DNA of 64,000 nt from 2-02-FULL-45-10 sp964478235 (GCA_964478235.1 CAYZGX010000004.1:1-64000), one strand, 5' to 3'; counted from the stretch's first letter, positions 1 through 9,299 are shown. Notes: generated by a model from the sequence alone, not told the origin. Made by a program: numbers and translations.

Positions 1-975
<975 letters not shown>

Positions 976-1352
976 TTGACCGAAGTCAACGAATAAGAGA
1001 ATTCAATCTTTCGTTCGTTTGAACGATGATTGGATTTATTATTATTGTGTTGGAATTGTAGAATTGCACCATGTTGTACACATGGCTTTTCTACGAAATA
1101 GATAGACGTTTATGGTTTTTGTCACGTCTGTATTGTCAAAGTACATTCTTTCGTTCTTTGCTCGCTAGGAACCGATCCGCCAACCACTCCAGTTGAGTGT
1201 CTGTCGGACGCAAGCAGGTACAAGAAAGAAAAAAGAGAAACCCGTACACGAGTTGCTCTTTCCTCTTCTAGTCTTCCTGCCTCCACGGGAACTTAGAAAA
1301 TGTATTGGTTGTAAGAGAGTCTTAGTCGTCTCTGAAAACAGTCCAATTTACG
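976..1352 (-). other. 16S rRNA leader (about 380 nt, no gene)
   Basis: This stretch separates the rRNA promoter from the 16S 5' end and has no convincing ORF. A perfect hairpin, GTTGAC-CGAA-GTCAAC, lies at 974-989 immediately upstream of the mature end. It would suit a processing stem or leader hairpin. I could not identify boxA or an RNase III stem with certainty. Confidence 0.55.
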
Positions 1353-1359
1353 TGTGCGC

Positions 1360-1388
1360 ATTGTAGTATATCCGGGCACACCTGTCAA
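1360..1388 (-). promoter_or_regulatory. rRNA operon promoter, TTGACA-17-TACAAT
   Basis: On the minus strand a perfect -35 TTGACA (1383-1388) is followed by a 17-bp spacer and a -10 TACAAT (1360-1365). It points into the 16S leader, so the predicted start is near 1353. This is the only near-consensus promoter I found upstream of the rRNA. Confidence 0.8.
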
Positions 1389-1461
1389 GGACACGAGGTG
1401 TGGATAACCCCACTTGCCGAGACGGCTTTTTTTGACTTCTCTTATAACCCCTTGTTTCTCC

Positions 1462-2142
1462 TTATTTTTGACGCTTTTTTCGCCAGGTCGCGATAGCTCC
1501 ATGGTTGCCATCGAGGAGTACTTTTGGCACTTTCCAGCCATGATAATTTTCCGGACGTGTATATTGCGGATATTCTTTAGCTTCTTTGGTGGTTTCTTCT
1601 TTAAGCGACTCACTATTACCAAGCACTCCTGGGATAAGCCGAGCCACCGCCTCGGTCACGACCAATCCAGCGAGCTCTCCACCAGCCAAAACAAAGTCGC
1701 CAATGGAAAGACTTTCGTCAATGACTTTATGAATTCGCGCGTCCACACCTTCATAGCGCCCACAAATAAAAATAAGTTGATCAAAACTCCCGCGGTATTT
1801 TTCAGCAGTTTTTTGCGTAAAGGTTTTGCCCGCTGGCGAGAGTAAAATAATCCTTGTTTTTTTAGAGGTCTTCGTCACCTGTAAGGTTTTATTTTTGAGG
1901 AGTTTGGTTTTGATAGCGCCAATAGATTTGAGACACTGTACGAGTGGATCTATCTGAAGAATCATTCCCGCTCCCCCGCCATACGGCCGATCATCAACAT
2001 GCCCCCATTTATCGGAGGTGAAGTCGCGGAGATTGTGTGCAACAACAGTGAGCAGTTTTTTGTTCTGCGCTCGGCCAATAATACTTTCGTTGGCGTACTG
2101 ATGAACGATGTCGGGGAAAATGGTGATGAAATCAAATTGCAT
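1462..2142 (-). CDS. trmD: tRNA (guanine-N1)-methyltransferase TrmD
   Basis: This SPOUT-class enzyme transfers a methyl group from S-adenosylmethionine to G37 of tRNAs reading CNN codons, which prevents +1 frameshifting. The 226 residues carry the family signatures RPYGGGAGM (about 52-60) and GRYEGVDARI (about 127-136), the knot region SIGDFVLAGGE, and the C-terminal tRNA-binding segment with YTRPENYHGW. Length is normal or slightly short at the C-terminus. It starts 6 bp after a lipoprotein gene and is followed by the rRNA promoter region without a clear minus-strand terminator. No Shine-Dalgarno is visible. Identification is secure. Confidence 0.96.
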   Translation of the reverse strand: MQFDFITIFPDIVHQYANESIIGRAQNKKLLTVVAHNLRDFTSDKWGHVDDRPYGGGAGMILQIDPLVQCLKSIGAIKTKLLKNKTLQVTKTSKKTRIILLSPAGKTFTQKTAEKYRGSFDQLIFICGRYEGVDARIHKVIDESLSIGDFVLAGGELAGLVVTEAVARLIPGVLGNSESLKEETTKEAKEYPQYTRPENYHGWKVPKVLLDGNHGAIATWRKKRQK

Positions 2143-2148
2143 AGATGC

Positions 2149-3012
2149 TTACGAACCTATCTCTTCGGTCGACGAATCGTCGACGACTGCCCAATCGTCT
2201 TCAGGACTTTGAGATGAACTGTCTTCATCTGAAACATCTCCCTGATCGACGGCTGAGTCGGTTTTTTCGGCAAAGGCGTCGTTGATAACTCGGAAATTGC
2301 CAACCGGCATCAGATCTTCGCAGTTACTTCCACTTTTTGACTTAGCAATATAGCTTAATGAGAAATTACTAATACCACCATCAGCTACACAGCCCGAAGC
2401 GAGCTCAGCTGAAGCGTAACTACAACCGTCGTCAGTCCCTTTCTTTTCATTAAAAACGGTGAAGCAATTGCCAGATCCAGAAATGAAACTCCCCGCCCCC
2501 TTCGCATCGTCGTTTTCTATGTAGGAGTTGTAGGCCGTTTCAATTCGGCTGCCATTTTGATTTTTAAAACTATAAATATAACGACTAAGCTCATAACCAA
2601 CCGGATAGGCGCCAGGGAAATTACCATCACTGACCACCTTGGCCAAAAAGACGTAGTTGCCGACAACAATTGGTGGGGTGGCCCCTTTGTAAACCTTAAA
2701 ACCCTTTGATTGCAATTTAACCAAATCGTCTTCAACCAAAAAGTTATTTACTTCTTTTGGCACGTTAGCGATTGGATTTTTGACAACTTTTTCCACTACT
2801 GACTCAGAGATGGTCGGAGCGCCTTCTTTTGACGGTGTTTTTTTAGCGACTTCCGTATCATCAGAGGAATCACCAGATTCCACTTCAGTTGTTACACTAG
2901 GTTCTCCTTTTTGTTTAGCTTCTTTAATTTGATTTACTATCTGTTCAAAATCCTGACACCCTGCTCCAGCGAGCAAAACGAGCGTGACGACCCCAGCTAA
3001 AGTGAGACGCAT
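2149..3012 (-). CDS. Predicted lipoprotein of unknown function
   Basis: I chose the start at 3012 because it gives a textbook lipoprotein signal: MRLTLAGVV..., hydrophobic core, lipobox LAGAGC with the lipidated Cys at residue 19. The frame is open a further 23 codons upstream, but that extension is not signal-like. After the signal comes an acidic, Ser/Thr/Asp-rich linker and then a compact domain (about 95-240) with four or more Cys (GNCFTVF, DDGCSYA, ASGCVAD, SNCEDL) that could form disulfides outside the membrane. The tail is again acidic and low in complexity. I do not recognise the family. It lies between khpA and trmD, separated from khpA by a terminator. Confidence 0.75.
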   Translation of the reverse strand: MRLTLAGVVTLVLLAGAGCQDFEQIVNQIKEAKQKGEPSVTTEVESGDSSDDTEVAKKTPSKEGAPTISESVVEKVVKNPIANVPKEVNNFLVEDDLVKLQSKGFKVYKGATPPIVVGNYVFLAKVVSDGNFPGAYPVGYELSRYIYSFKNQNGSRIETAYNSYIENDDAKGAGSFISGSGNCFTVFNEKKGTDDGCSYASAELASGCVADGGISNFSLSYIAKSKSGSNCEDLMPVGNFRVINDAFAEKTDSAVDQGDVSDEDSSSQSPEDDWAVVDDSSTEEIGS

Positions 3013-3072
3013 ATGTATAAATAAAAAATAGACTACCCCAATAATAGCACATTCTCTATGCAGACAGCAATA

Positions 3073-3104
3073 AAAAACCACCTCAACGAAGTGAGGTGGT
3101 TTTT
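3073..3104 (-). terminator. Intrinsic terminator after khpA
   Basis: A 13-bp stem (AAAAACCACCTCA paired with its complement around a 6-nt loop) has T-runs on both sides. It can therefore work on either strand. It sits 12 bp beyond the khpA stop codon. Confidence 0.85.
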
Positions 3105-3115
3105 AGTCTTCTTTA

Positions 3116-3442
3116 TTAGATTTCGAGATTATCAACAGCGGAAGTGTCGATAGGTGCATTGTTGTCCATCATTGGACGTGGGTTTGGACCACGACCACCT
3201 TCTGGTTCATTGATTTTCAAGTTAACGCGAGCGTTATTCTTGGCACCAACGATTTTGAGAAGGGTGCGGATAGAGCGAGCAGTCTGACCCTGACGGCCGA
3301 TAACGTAGCCCATATCTGCTGGATTGACGTCGAGGGTGATAAGCACACCGCGTTCATCAATAATGCGTGTTGTCTTTACGTCGGAAGGATTGTTTACAAT
3401 CGCTCTGACAACATCTTCGACGAATTTCTGATCTTGTTCCAT
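3116..3442 (-). CDS. khpA: KH-domain RNA-binding protein (KhpA family)
   Basis: This is a single K-homology domain protein of the KhpA/YlqC family, which binds RNA and in Firmicutes partners with KhpB in cell elongation and sRNA biology. The 108 residues contain the GxxG loop as IGRQG (about 47-51) within the usual VIGRQGQTARSIRTLL helix pair. A low-complexity tail rich in Pro, Asn and Asp follows, absent in the shortest homologues. In many bacteria khpA lies next to rpsP and trmD; here both are near, with arginase and a lipoprotein in between. A hairpin GGTCGC-TTTG-GGCGACC at 3527-3543 may lie in its leader. Confidence 0.9.
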   Translation of the reverse strand: MEQDQKFVEDVVRAIVNNPSDVKTTRIIDERGVLITLDVNPADMGYVIGRQGQTARSIRTLLKIVGAKNNARVNLKINEPEGGRGPNPRPMMDNNAPIDTSAVDNLEI

Positions 3443-3601
3443 AGGATAAAGAAAATTAATTGTTTTTGTTTAGTTGCGTTTCAAACGTTACATATAGGAG
3501 CAGCAAGTCGACGGTGTGGAGAAGAGGTCGCTTTGGGCGACCGGCCACCAGTACTGCGTTTCAAAAATAGTATATCACACCTTTATCAAAAGTCAACGAA
3601 G

Positions 3602-4594
3602 TTACTTGGTTGCTCGTGACTTTTTTAACGTCGATTGATTCATATATTCGGTGTACCAGCTGTAGTCTCCGCCCAAGAGCCGAGCGGAAAGTTCCACGGC
3701 GAGTTTAGCAGTTTTTCCGGCCTTATCATGGCGCGGAGCGAGCTCAACAATATCAAAACCAGCCAAGCGACAGGTCTTGCCGATAAAGCTAGTGATAGCA
3801 GCGATTTCGCGATAGGTTAATCCTCCCCTGTTTACCATAGGTGTCCCCGGAGCATATTCCGCATCGATAGAATCAACATCAAGACTTACCCAGATGCGTT
3901 TCACTCGCTTTTGAAGCGCTACAATATTTTTGAATAACGGCTCAAGACCATGACGAGCGATATCCATCGCTGTAGTAGTTGGAATCTTGTGAGCTCGAAT
4001 AGTATCTATTTCGGCTTGGTCCAAATCTTTGAGCCCGGCATAGACAACATTTTTTGGTTGCACCTTTTGACCCGGCTCTAAAATACTAGTAAGACTTTTG
4101 TGGCCCATACCGAGCACGCCAGCCAGCGGCATACCGTGAATATTTCCCGATACGGTTGTCGCATCGGTATTAATATCTCCGTGAGCATCAATCCAGATAA
4201 CACCCAAGTCACCACCGAGCGCGACCGATGCTCCGCTGATAGTACCGAGCGATAAACTGTGATCACCACCGAGCGCAATTACCGCCCTACCCTGCTTCAC
4301 CGCTGTCGCCACCCGTGCCGCCGACTCCTCAGCTGCCTCAACGATCGCTTCAGCATATTTCATTTTTATATTTCCCTTTTTTGCAGTGCGTCTGGTGGCA
4401 CATGGCACCACCCCACCATCAAATACATCAATTCCAAGTGAGGCAAGCATCGGCATAAGCCCTGCTGAACGGATTGCTTTTGGACCACTGTCTGTTCCGA
4501 TATTGTCTTTTCCTAGATCGAGCGGAATATCAAAAATGGCCACCTGTTTAACTGTTGGTTTTTTTTCTAAAAATGAGAGGTTATCGAGAGTCAT
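3602..4594 (-). CDS. Arginase-family ureohydrolase
   Basis: This is a binuclear-manganese ureohydrolase, predicted to hydrolyse L-arginine to ornithine and urea. Metal-ligand motifs are all present: GGDHSL (about 108-113), DAHGDIN (about 136-142), and SLDVDSIDAEYAPGTP (about 240-255). The SGNIHGMP segment and the GGLTYRE segment after the third motif favour arginase over agmatinase. The usual DAHAD motif reads DAHGD here; the Asp ligands are kept. Length is normal at 330 residues. The gene is monocistronic, with a terminator-like hairpin just upstream belonging to rpsP. An ureohydrolase is a notable catabolic enzyme for a reduced genome. Agmatinase or another guanidino hydrolase remains possible. 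Confidence 0.85.
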   Translation of the reverse strand: MTLDNLSFLEKKPTVKQVAIFDIPLDLGKDNIGTDSGPKAIRSAGLMPMLASLGIDVFDGGVVPCATRRTAKKGNIKMKYAEAIVEAAEESAARVATAVKQGRAVIALGGDHSLSLGTISGASVALGGDLGVIWIDAHGDINTDATTVSGNIHGMPLAGVLGMGHKSLTSILEPGQKVQPKNVVYAGLKDLDQAEIDTIRAHKIPTTTAMDIARHGLEPLFKNIVALQKRVKRIWVSLDVDSIDAEYAPGTPMVNRGGLTYREIAAITSFIGKTCRLAGFDIVELAPRHDKAGKTAKLAVELSARLLGGDYSWYTEYMNQSTLKKSRATK

Positions 4595-4607
4595 ACCGTA
4601 TAAATAG

Positions 4608-4637
4608 TAAAACGATCGCTTGTGGCGACCGTTTTAG
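4608..4637 (-). terminator. Terminator after rpsP
   Basis: On the minus strand AACGGTCGC-CACAA-GCGATCGTT folds into a nine-pair stem with one mismatch, followed by TTTTACTATTT. It separates rpsP from the arginase gene. Confidence 0.6.
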
Positions 4638-4647
4638 TATATAGTGT

Positions 4648-4992
4648 TTAGGCGGCTGGTGCAACGGTTTCTTTCGGAGCAGCAGCTTTTTTAGCTTCTG
4701 CAACTTGCGCATGGCGCTTCTTGGAGAGGAAAACAGATTTCTGTTTCTTATCCTTGATAGCCCCGGCAGCAACGAGAAGGTTGTGGATAGTTGGGGAAGG
4801 TTGAGCACCTTTACCGATCCAGTACATCACACGGTCGAGTTTTGGCTGAAAAGCGTTTTCTTTAGCGTGTGGATTAAATGTACCGAGAAGTTCGGTGTAT
4901 TTGTCGTGGGTATCACGAGCTTTTTCAGAGACAATCAAGCGGTAGGAAGCAAGCTTCTTTTTACCAACTCGTTGTAAACGAATCATTAACAT
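4648..4992 (-). CDS. rpsP: 30S ribosomal protein S16
   Basis: S16 is a core protein of the small ribosomal subunit. The N-terminus MLMIRLQRVGKKKLASYRL matches the family's IRLxRxGxKxxPxYRIVV pattern, and the middle carries LGTFNPHAKE and the WIGKGAQPSPTIHNLL segment. The C-terminal 35 residues are an Ala/Lys/Pro-rich tail, which is common and variable. The start at 4992 fits the family; ATG at 4986 would lose two residues. It has its own promoter directly after smc and a leader of about 45 nt containing a small hairpin (5010-5028), with no Shine-Dalgarno. Confidence 0.97.
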   Translation of the reverse strand: MLMIRLQRVGKKKLASYRLIVSEKARDTHDKYTELLGTFNPHAKENAFQPKLDRVMYWIGKGAQPSPTIHNLLVAAGAIKDKKQKSVFLSKKRHAQVAEAKKAAAPKETVAPAA

Positions 4993-5044
4993 AACGTTAT
5001 ATAAACAGTTTTAGATAAACTGTGACGAATTTGAGAGCCCGACT

Positions 5045-5073
5045 ACTATAGTACATTCTGAGGGTTTTGTCAA
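5045..5073 (-). promoter_or_regulatory. rpsP promoter, TTGACA-17-TATAGT
   Basis: A perfect -35 (5068-5073) abuts the smc stop codon and is followed by a 17-bp spacer and -10 TATAGT (5045-5050). It directs transcription into rpsP, so rpsP is not dependent on smc read-through. Confidence 0.8.
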
Positions 5074-8000
5074 CTATTCAGTGGTTTTATCCTCATACTG
5101 CTTCACATCTTCAATTTTGACACTGAGCAGCTTGGAAATACCATCGCCTTGCATGACAACGCCATAGAGGGCATTAGCTGCATGCATGGTGACACGATTG
5201 TGGGTGACGATAATAAACTGTGAATGGGTCGCGAGCTCGCCCATAATCTTCACAAACTTCATCGTATTGCTTTCATCAAGAGCTGCTTCTACTTCATCAA
5301 GCACTACAAACGGTGAAGGGTTGTTGAAAAGAATCGCGCAAATAAGGGCAATGGAAGTGAGGGTACGCTCACCACCCGAGAGCATGTTGAGATATTTAAC
5401 TTTTTTACCTGGCGGGTTGGCGATAACTTCGATACCGGTCAAAATCTTTTCTTTTTTCTTTTGAAGCGCTGCGTCTTCATCAGATACTTCCGCTGGAGCC
5501 ACAGTGCCATCAGGTAACACAACTTCTTCGGCTGGCGGCTCGCCATAAATCTCTTCGAGCTCAGCTGTGCCACCACCAAATAAAATCTTGAAGTAACGAT
5601 CAAAATCTTTGCGAATTTTTTTGAACGCAGTGGCTCGGCGTTTTTTCATGAGTTCATCCAGCTCGGCGATAAGGGTGTTCAAATCTCCTGTCGCTTTGCG
5701 CAAATCGGTAAGCTGACCGGTGAGGAAATCGTAGCGCTCTTTGGTTTCTTTATGTTCACGCACCACCTCTTCGTCAATACCGCCAATGAGGCTCAGCTGG
5801 AATTTTAATTTTTCAATATCTCCCGCAAGCACCGTCAACTGCTCAAGCGGAACAGCTGTCACCCCGCGCTTAATAATTGAGTCAAGCGATACTTTCATAT
5901 CGTTCATCACTTCTTGCGCCAAATCTTCTTGTTTGGTTTCAAGCTTGGCTAGCTCGATACGCAGATCATTGCGGCGGTTCAAAATCGCATTCACCGCTTC
6001 TTGTTTTTTCTGCATGTCGCTTTGGAGCGCAAAGACACGCTGTTTTTTCTCTTCTTCAGCTCGATTATAGTTTTCAATTTCTTCGGCAACTTTGTTTACC
6101 AAAGCATCGCCTGTGGCGCGAGCAGTTTCAAGCTCATCTTTTTGAACAGCTAATTTCTTGAGCTGGTCACCATATTCTTCGGGGCTGGCTTTGATAAGCG
6201 ACAGCTCATGCTCCAACCGAGCGAGCTCGCGTTCGTTATTTTTATATTCAATTTCAATCATCTCCGCTTGTGACGCAGTTGTTCTTGAGTGAATTGTTGC
6301 CTCAAGGAGTTTACTCTTGGCAGCTTCAATCTGGCGCTCAAGGTCGGCGAGATTGTGTGTTTCGAGCGTCACTGCCGCCTGCATATCGGCGGTATGATCC
6401 TCACTACTCAAAGACAACTTAGAAGAAAAGCCAACCGAACTGCGACGGTTGCGGAAACCGCCACGCATAATACCTTTTTGTTCTACTAAATCGCCATCAA
6501 GCGTCACCATGCGAGCCCGGCCAATACCAAGACGTTCTGCGACTTTCAAATCTTTAACCACCACGGTACTGCCAAACATCATGGAAAAAATGTTGGCAAA
6601 TTTGGTATCAAAACGAACCAGGTCAATCGCTTTGCCAAGCACCCCTGCTTCGCCAAGTAAACTTTCTTCATTACCGTAGCTGGCGCGCGCCTGAATTTTA
6701 TTGAGAGGCAAAAAAGTAGCGACACCAAATCTGTTCTCGCGCAGATAGTCAATTGCTAAACGAGCGACACTTTCATTTTCAACAACTAAAGAAGAGAGGT
6801 GCGAGCCGGCAGCCACTTCGAGCGCCAAGCGATACTCTTCATCAACTTCACCGAGTTCAGCGACCAATCCATGGACTTTACCAAATTTATTTTTGGCTTC
6901 AAGCACTGCTTTCACCGCCGTCAGACCAGAATATTCGCGATAACTCTGCTCAGACTGGTTTTTCATCATTTCGCTTTGCAGGCGAGAAATTTTGAGGCGG
7001 AGCTGGGTAGCGTCAACGCTTAGTTTTTCGGATTGTTTTTTATGTGTTTCCGCTTCTTCACGGCGACGAGAGGCGTCAGCTTCGGCGGTTTTGAGGCGAT
7101 GGGTAATCTCCCCTTCTTTGTTTTTGAGCTCGGTCACCTTGCCTTCGAGCCAGCCAACATTTTGTTGCCCAGCTTGGCTGTATTCGGTGTGCATCTGCCC
7201 TTCGAGGATAGCCAGCTGACGTTCTAAATCATTTTTGGCATGCACTGCTTCTTGGTAGCGAGCTTGGAGCGCATCAAAGACTTCTTGGCGGGTAGAGCCT
7301 CGAGCGAGTTCGGCCAATTCTTCTTGGATTTTTTCTAACAATGTAAAAGTTTCACGATATTCCCCTTCTACAACAGTGAGCTGATGCGTCAGATGATCGA
7401 CTTCTGCTTTATTGCGACTATAGATTGTACTGTAATATTGCTCTTGGGCGCCATGTAGTTCGGCTTCTACTTCTTGGCGTTGCTCCAGCTTGTGCACTTG
7501 TTTAGCGAGCATTTTGAGACGCGGTTCAACTTCAGCGAGTAACGTCTCCGCCTGCTTCATATTATCTTCGGTGCGGGCGAGTTTGAGCGAAGCTTGATGT
7601 TGTTTAATTTGATGTTCTTTAATACCTGAGGCTTCATCAAAAAAATCTTTGCGCTCCGACGGCGACACGGTGAGGAGGCGATCAATCATGCCTTGACTCA
7701 CAATGCTATACGCTCCCTCGGCAAATTTAGCCTTGGCCAACAAGAGATGAATATCGAGCAAACGAGCTGGATTGTTATTAACAATATATTCACTCTCCCC
7801 CGAGCGATACAATCGGCGGGTGATAACAATTTCCGGAGCATCAATGCCAGTGTCCACACCGGTGTTATCGAGCACCATAGTGACCTCGGCAGCGCTGAGC
7901 GCCCCTTTGGTTTCGGAGCCATTAAAAATAACATCCTCACTCTTTTTAGCGCGAACATGTTTCATACTCTGCTCACCCATCACCCAGCGAATCGCATCAG

Positions 8001-8139
8001 TGACGTTGGATTTACCAGAGCCATTTGGCCCCACAATACCAGTAACACTAAAAAATCCGTCCTTAGGCGGAAGGAAGTCGAGGATGGTTTTACTGGCGAA
8101 GGATTTAAAACCTTGAATTTCAAGTCGTTTCAGGTACAT
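5074..8139 (-). CDS. smc: Chromosome segregation protein SMC
   Basis: This is the SMC ATPase that dimerises through its hinge and, with kleisin partners, organises and segregates the chromosome. The N-terminal ATPase half carries Walker A GPNGSGKSN (about 38-46). Coiled coil runs from about 165 to 390, the hinge from about 420 to 565 (VHGLVAELGEV to MRGGFRNRR), and a second coiled coil follows. The C-terminal half carries signature LSGGERT (about 918) and Walker B VVLDEVEAALD. At 1021 residues it is shorter than the usual 1150-1200, so the coiled-coil arms are abbreviated. No ScpA or ScpB gene is in the window. A -10-like TATACT lies upstream, divergent from the GC-rich cassette at 8210. Confidence 0.96.
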   Translation of the reverse strand: MYLKRLEIQGFKSFASKTILDFLPPKDGFFSVTGIVGPNGSGKSNVTDAIRWVMGEQSMKHVRAKKSEDVIFNGSETKGALSAAEVTMVLDNTGVDTGIDAPEIVITRRLYRSGESEYIVNNNPARLLDIHLLLAKAKFAEGAYSIVSQGMIDRLLTVSPSERKDFFDEASGIKEHQIKQHQASLKLARTEDNMKQAETLLAEVEPRLKMLAKQVHKLEQRQEVEAELHGAQEQYYSTIYSRNKAEVDHLTHQLTVVEGEYRETFTLLEKIQEELAELARGSTRQEVFDALQARYQEAVHAKNDLERQLAILEGQMHTEYSQAGQQNVGWLEGKVTELKNKEGEITHRLKTAEADASRRREEAETHKKQSEKLSVDATQLRLKISRLQSEMMKNQSEQSYREYSGLTAVKAVLEAKNKFGKVHGLVAELGEVDEEYRLALEVAAGSHLSSLVVENESVARLAIDYLRENRFGVATFLPLNKIQARASYGNEESLLGEAGVLGKAIDLVRFDTKFANIFSMMFGSTVVVKDLKVAERLGIGRARMVTLDGDLVEQKGIMRGGFRNRRSSVGFSSKLSLSSEDHTADMQAAVTLETHNLADLERQIEAAKSKLLEATIHSRTTASQAEMIEIEYKNNERELARLEHELSLIKASPEEYGDQLKKLAVQKDELETARATGDALVNKVAEEIENYNRAEEEKKQRVFALQSDMQKKQEAVNAILNRRNDLRIELAKLETKQEDLAQEVMNDMKVSLDSIIKRGVTAVPLEQLTVLAGDIEKLKFQLSLIGGIDEEVVREHKETKERYDFLTGQLTDLRKATGDLNTLIAELDELMKKRRATAFKKIRKDFDRYFKILFGGGTAELEEIYGEPPAEEVVLPDGTVAPAEVSDEDAALQKKKEKILTGIEVIANPPGKKVKYLNMLSGGERTLTSIALICAILFNNPSPFVVLDEVEAALDESNTMKFVKIMGELATHSQFIIVTHNRVTMHAANALYGVVMQGDGISKLLSVKIEDVKQYEDKTTE

Positions 8140-8209
8140 ACGTCATTAGTCAGAAAAGTATACCATAAGGCCTTTATCCCCCACAAGATAGTTTGGCCAC
8201 GAAAGAACC

Positions 8210-8238
8210 TTGACAAAAGCGATATCTATGGGTATACT
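8210..8238 (+). promoter_or_regulatory. Cassette promoter, TTGACA-17-TATACT
   Basis: A perfect -35 at 8210-8215, 17-bp spacer and -10 TATACT at 8233-8238 drive the GC-rich gene pair downstream. The predicted start near 8245 leaves a leader of about 127 nt. Confidence 0.85.
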
Positions 8239-8269
8239 GAAGCGTTGTTCTTTTTATTTCTCCCTATAG

Positions 8270-8351
8270 TACTCGGGGAAGAAGGCATTTGAAACGAGTT
8301 TCAAGAATCTTCTCCCCTGAGTACACCCACCCAGCCTATCTAGGGGATAGG
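8270..8351 (+). promoter_or_regulatory. Structured 5' leader of the GC-rich gene pair
   Basis: The leader folds into a long stem. The arm at 8270-8283 (TACTCGGGGAAGA) pairs with 8308-8323 (TCTTCTCCCCTGAGTA) with small bulges, and encloses a perfect hairpin TTGAAAC-GA-GTTTCAA (8289-8304). A second hairpin CCTATC-TAGG-GATAGG with one extra G in the loop (8335-8351) ends 8 nt before the Shine-Dalgarno. No known riboswitch class is recognisable. A cis-regulatory RNA is an inference from the structure. Confidence 0.5.
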
Positions 8352-8371
8352 CATTTCGCGGAGGCACGACC

Positions 8372-8692
8372 ATGGCACGGATCGTTTTTCACGACTGCGG
8401 TATTCACGTTTCGCTCGAGATCGCCGGTCAGAAGGGCAAGCGTGTGGAGGCGCTTCGCATCTTCGTCCAGGACGAGATCGACAAGCACTACCGCTTGGGC
8501 GACATCAGCCCGGCGGAAAAGAAGGCCCTCCTCGAGGAGGCCAAGACGCACTCCAAGCTCTTCGACACGGAGGAGGAGATGATGAACGCGCTCATCGAGA
8601 GCCACCCGAAGCTCGCCAACATCCTGAAGGCGGCGAGCGTGCTCGGATACAAGTCGGCCGTCCTCATCGCGATGCCCCACGCCGAGGCTTAG
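8372..8692 (+). CDS. GC-rich orphan protein, first of a tandem paralogous pair
   Basis: This 106-residue soluble helical protein has no family I can name. The start is fixed by GGAGG at 8360-8364, seven bases before ATG. Composition is alien: 94 of 106 codons end in G or C. Residues 35-70 (IDKHYRLGDISPAEKKALLEEAKTHSKLFD in outline) align with the next gene through the shared pattern I-D...I-[ST]..E..L..EA.TH..LFD. The two are therefore diverged duplicates. The C-terminal part is helical with a hydrophobic end. It forms a two-gene cassette with its own promoter, leader and terminator, divergent from smc. The function is unknown. Confidence 0.8.
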   Translation: MARIVFHDCGIHVSLEIAGQKGKRVEALRIFVQDEIDKHYRLGDISPAEKKALLEEAKTHSKLFDTEEEMMNALIESHPKLANILKAASVLGYKSAVLIAMPHAEA

Positions 8693-8722
8693 CCCCCACC
8701 ACCACGAACCGGAGCACCTGAG

Positions 8723-9106
8723 ATGCTGGAAATTTGCGAAACGTGCAAGCTGCACCTTGAGCTCACTCTGCCAACTGGCGGAGTCGACCGACATCCACTG
8801 CTCGCCACGCGCGGAGCGGTGCACCGTCGAATCGACGAGCTTGAGCGGCACGAAATCATCACGGTCGTGGAGGCGACCCTGATGCGCGAAGAAGCGGACA
8901 CCCACCCCAGTCTGTTCGACGACATGAACGAACTCTGCGAATCGTTCGGTCTGAACGAGCAGACCGTGGAGGGGATCAAGTCCATCGTCCGAAACAGCCA
9001 TCGCCATCTCGGCAACGCGCCCGTCGTCATCGACTACAGCCCCGGACGCCGACTCCACATCGCCGTCGAGCGCCACCGCACCAGCAGGGTCGCCGAGGCC
9101 ACCTAG
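8723..9106 (+). CDS. GC-rich orphan protein, second of the tandem pair
   Basis: The 127 residues open with MLEICETCKLHLEL, a CxxC that could bind metal or be redox active. The helical segment shared with the gene 30 bp upstream follows (IDELERHEIITVVEATLMREEADTHPSLFD in outline, about 38-67). The C-terminus is basic and rich in Arg and His. The start is supported by GGAG at 8711-8714, eight bases upstream of ATG. Codon use is as GC-rich as its partner and unlike the flanking smc and 9300 genes. The shared EA.TH..LFD core suggests a common fold with different ends. I do not recognise a known domain. Confidence 0.78.
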   Translation: MLEICETCKLHLELTLPTGGVDRHPLLATRGAVHRRIDELERHEIITVVEATLMREEADTHPSLFDDMNELCESFGLNEQTVEGIKSIVRNSHRHLGNAPVVIDYSPGRRLHIAVERHRTSRVAEAT

Positions 9107-9128
9107 GGAGAAACTACACGGTCACTAA

Positions 9129-9214
9129 CCCGGCAAGCCCGACCACCTTGCCCGGCACTCACCCGACCGCTTCGGGTGACACACTAAAACAGCTTTTTTG
9201 AAGGCTGTTTTTTG
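9129..9214 (+). terminator. Tandem stem-loops and terminator of the GC-rich pair
   Basis: An imperfect CCCGGCAAG/CTTGCCCGG stem (9129-9155) comes first. A perfect 8-bp stem TCACCCGA-CCGCT-TCGGGTGA (9159-9179) follows. An AACAGC/GCTGTT stem with a T-run (9187-9214) ends the series as the intrinsic terminator. Confidence 0.75.
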
Positions 9215-9261
9215 TTTTTAGACTTTAATAAAATTTTATCTCTCCCCTGCTAAACTGTAGT

Positions 9262-9290
9262 TTGACGACCCGCTCGTCACTTTGTATACT
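9262..9290 (+). promoter_or_regulatory. Promoter TTGACG-17-TATACT
   Basis: The -35 is at 9262-9267 and the -10 at 9285-9290. The predicted start (about 9297) almost coincides with the ATG at 9300, so the mRNA would be leaderless. This excludes the upstream in-frame TTG at 9282 as a start codon. Confidence 0.75.
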
Positions 9291-9299
9291 AACCATACT

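Noticed and set aside
1416..1437. GCCG-AGA-CGGC followed by seven T on the plus strand
   Set aside because: It looks like a terminator but no plus-strand transcript leads into it; left unannotated.
1293..1845. Open frames on both strands over the rRNA promoter and trmD 3' end
   Set aside because: They overlap the promoter and the trmD coding frame, have no start signal and basic low-complexity products; shadows of trmD and the leader.
9282..9299. Upstream start of the coiled-coil protein at 9282
   Set aside because: The codon is TTG and overlaps the promoter spacer; the -10 ends at 9290.
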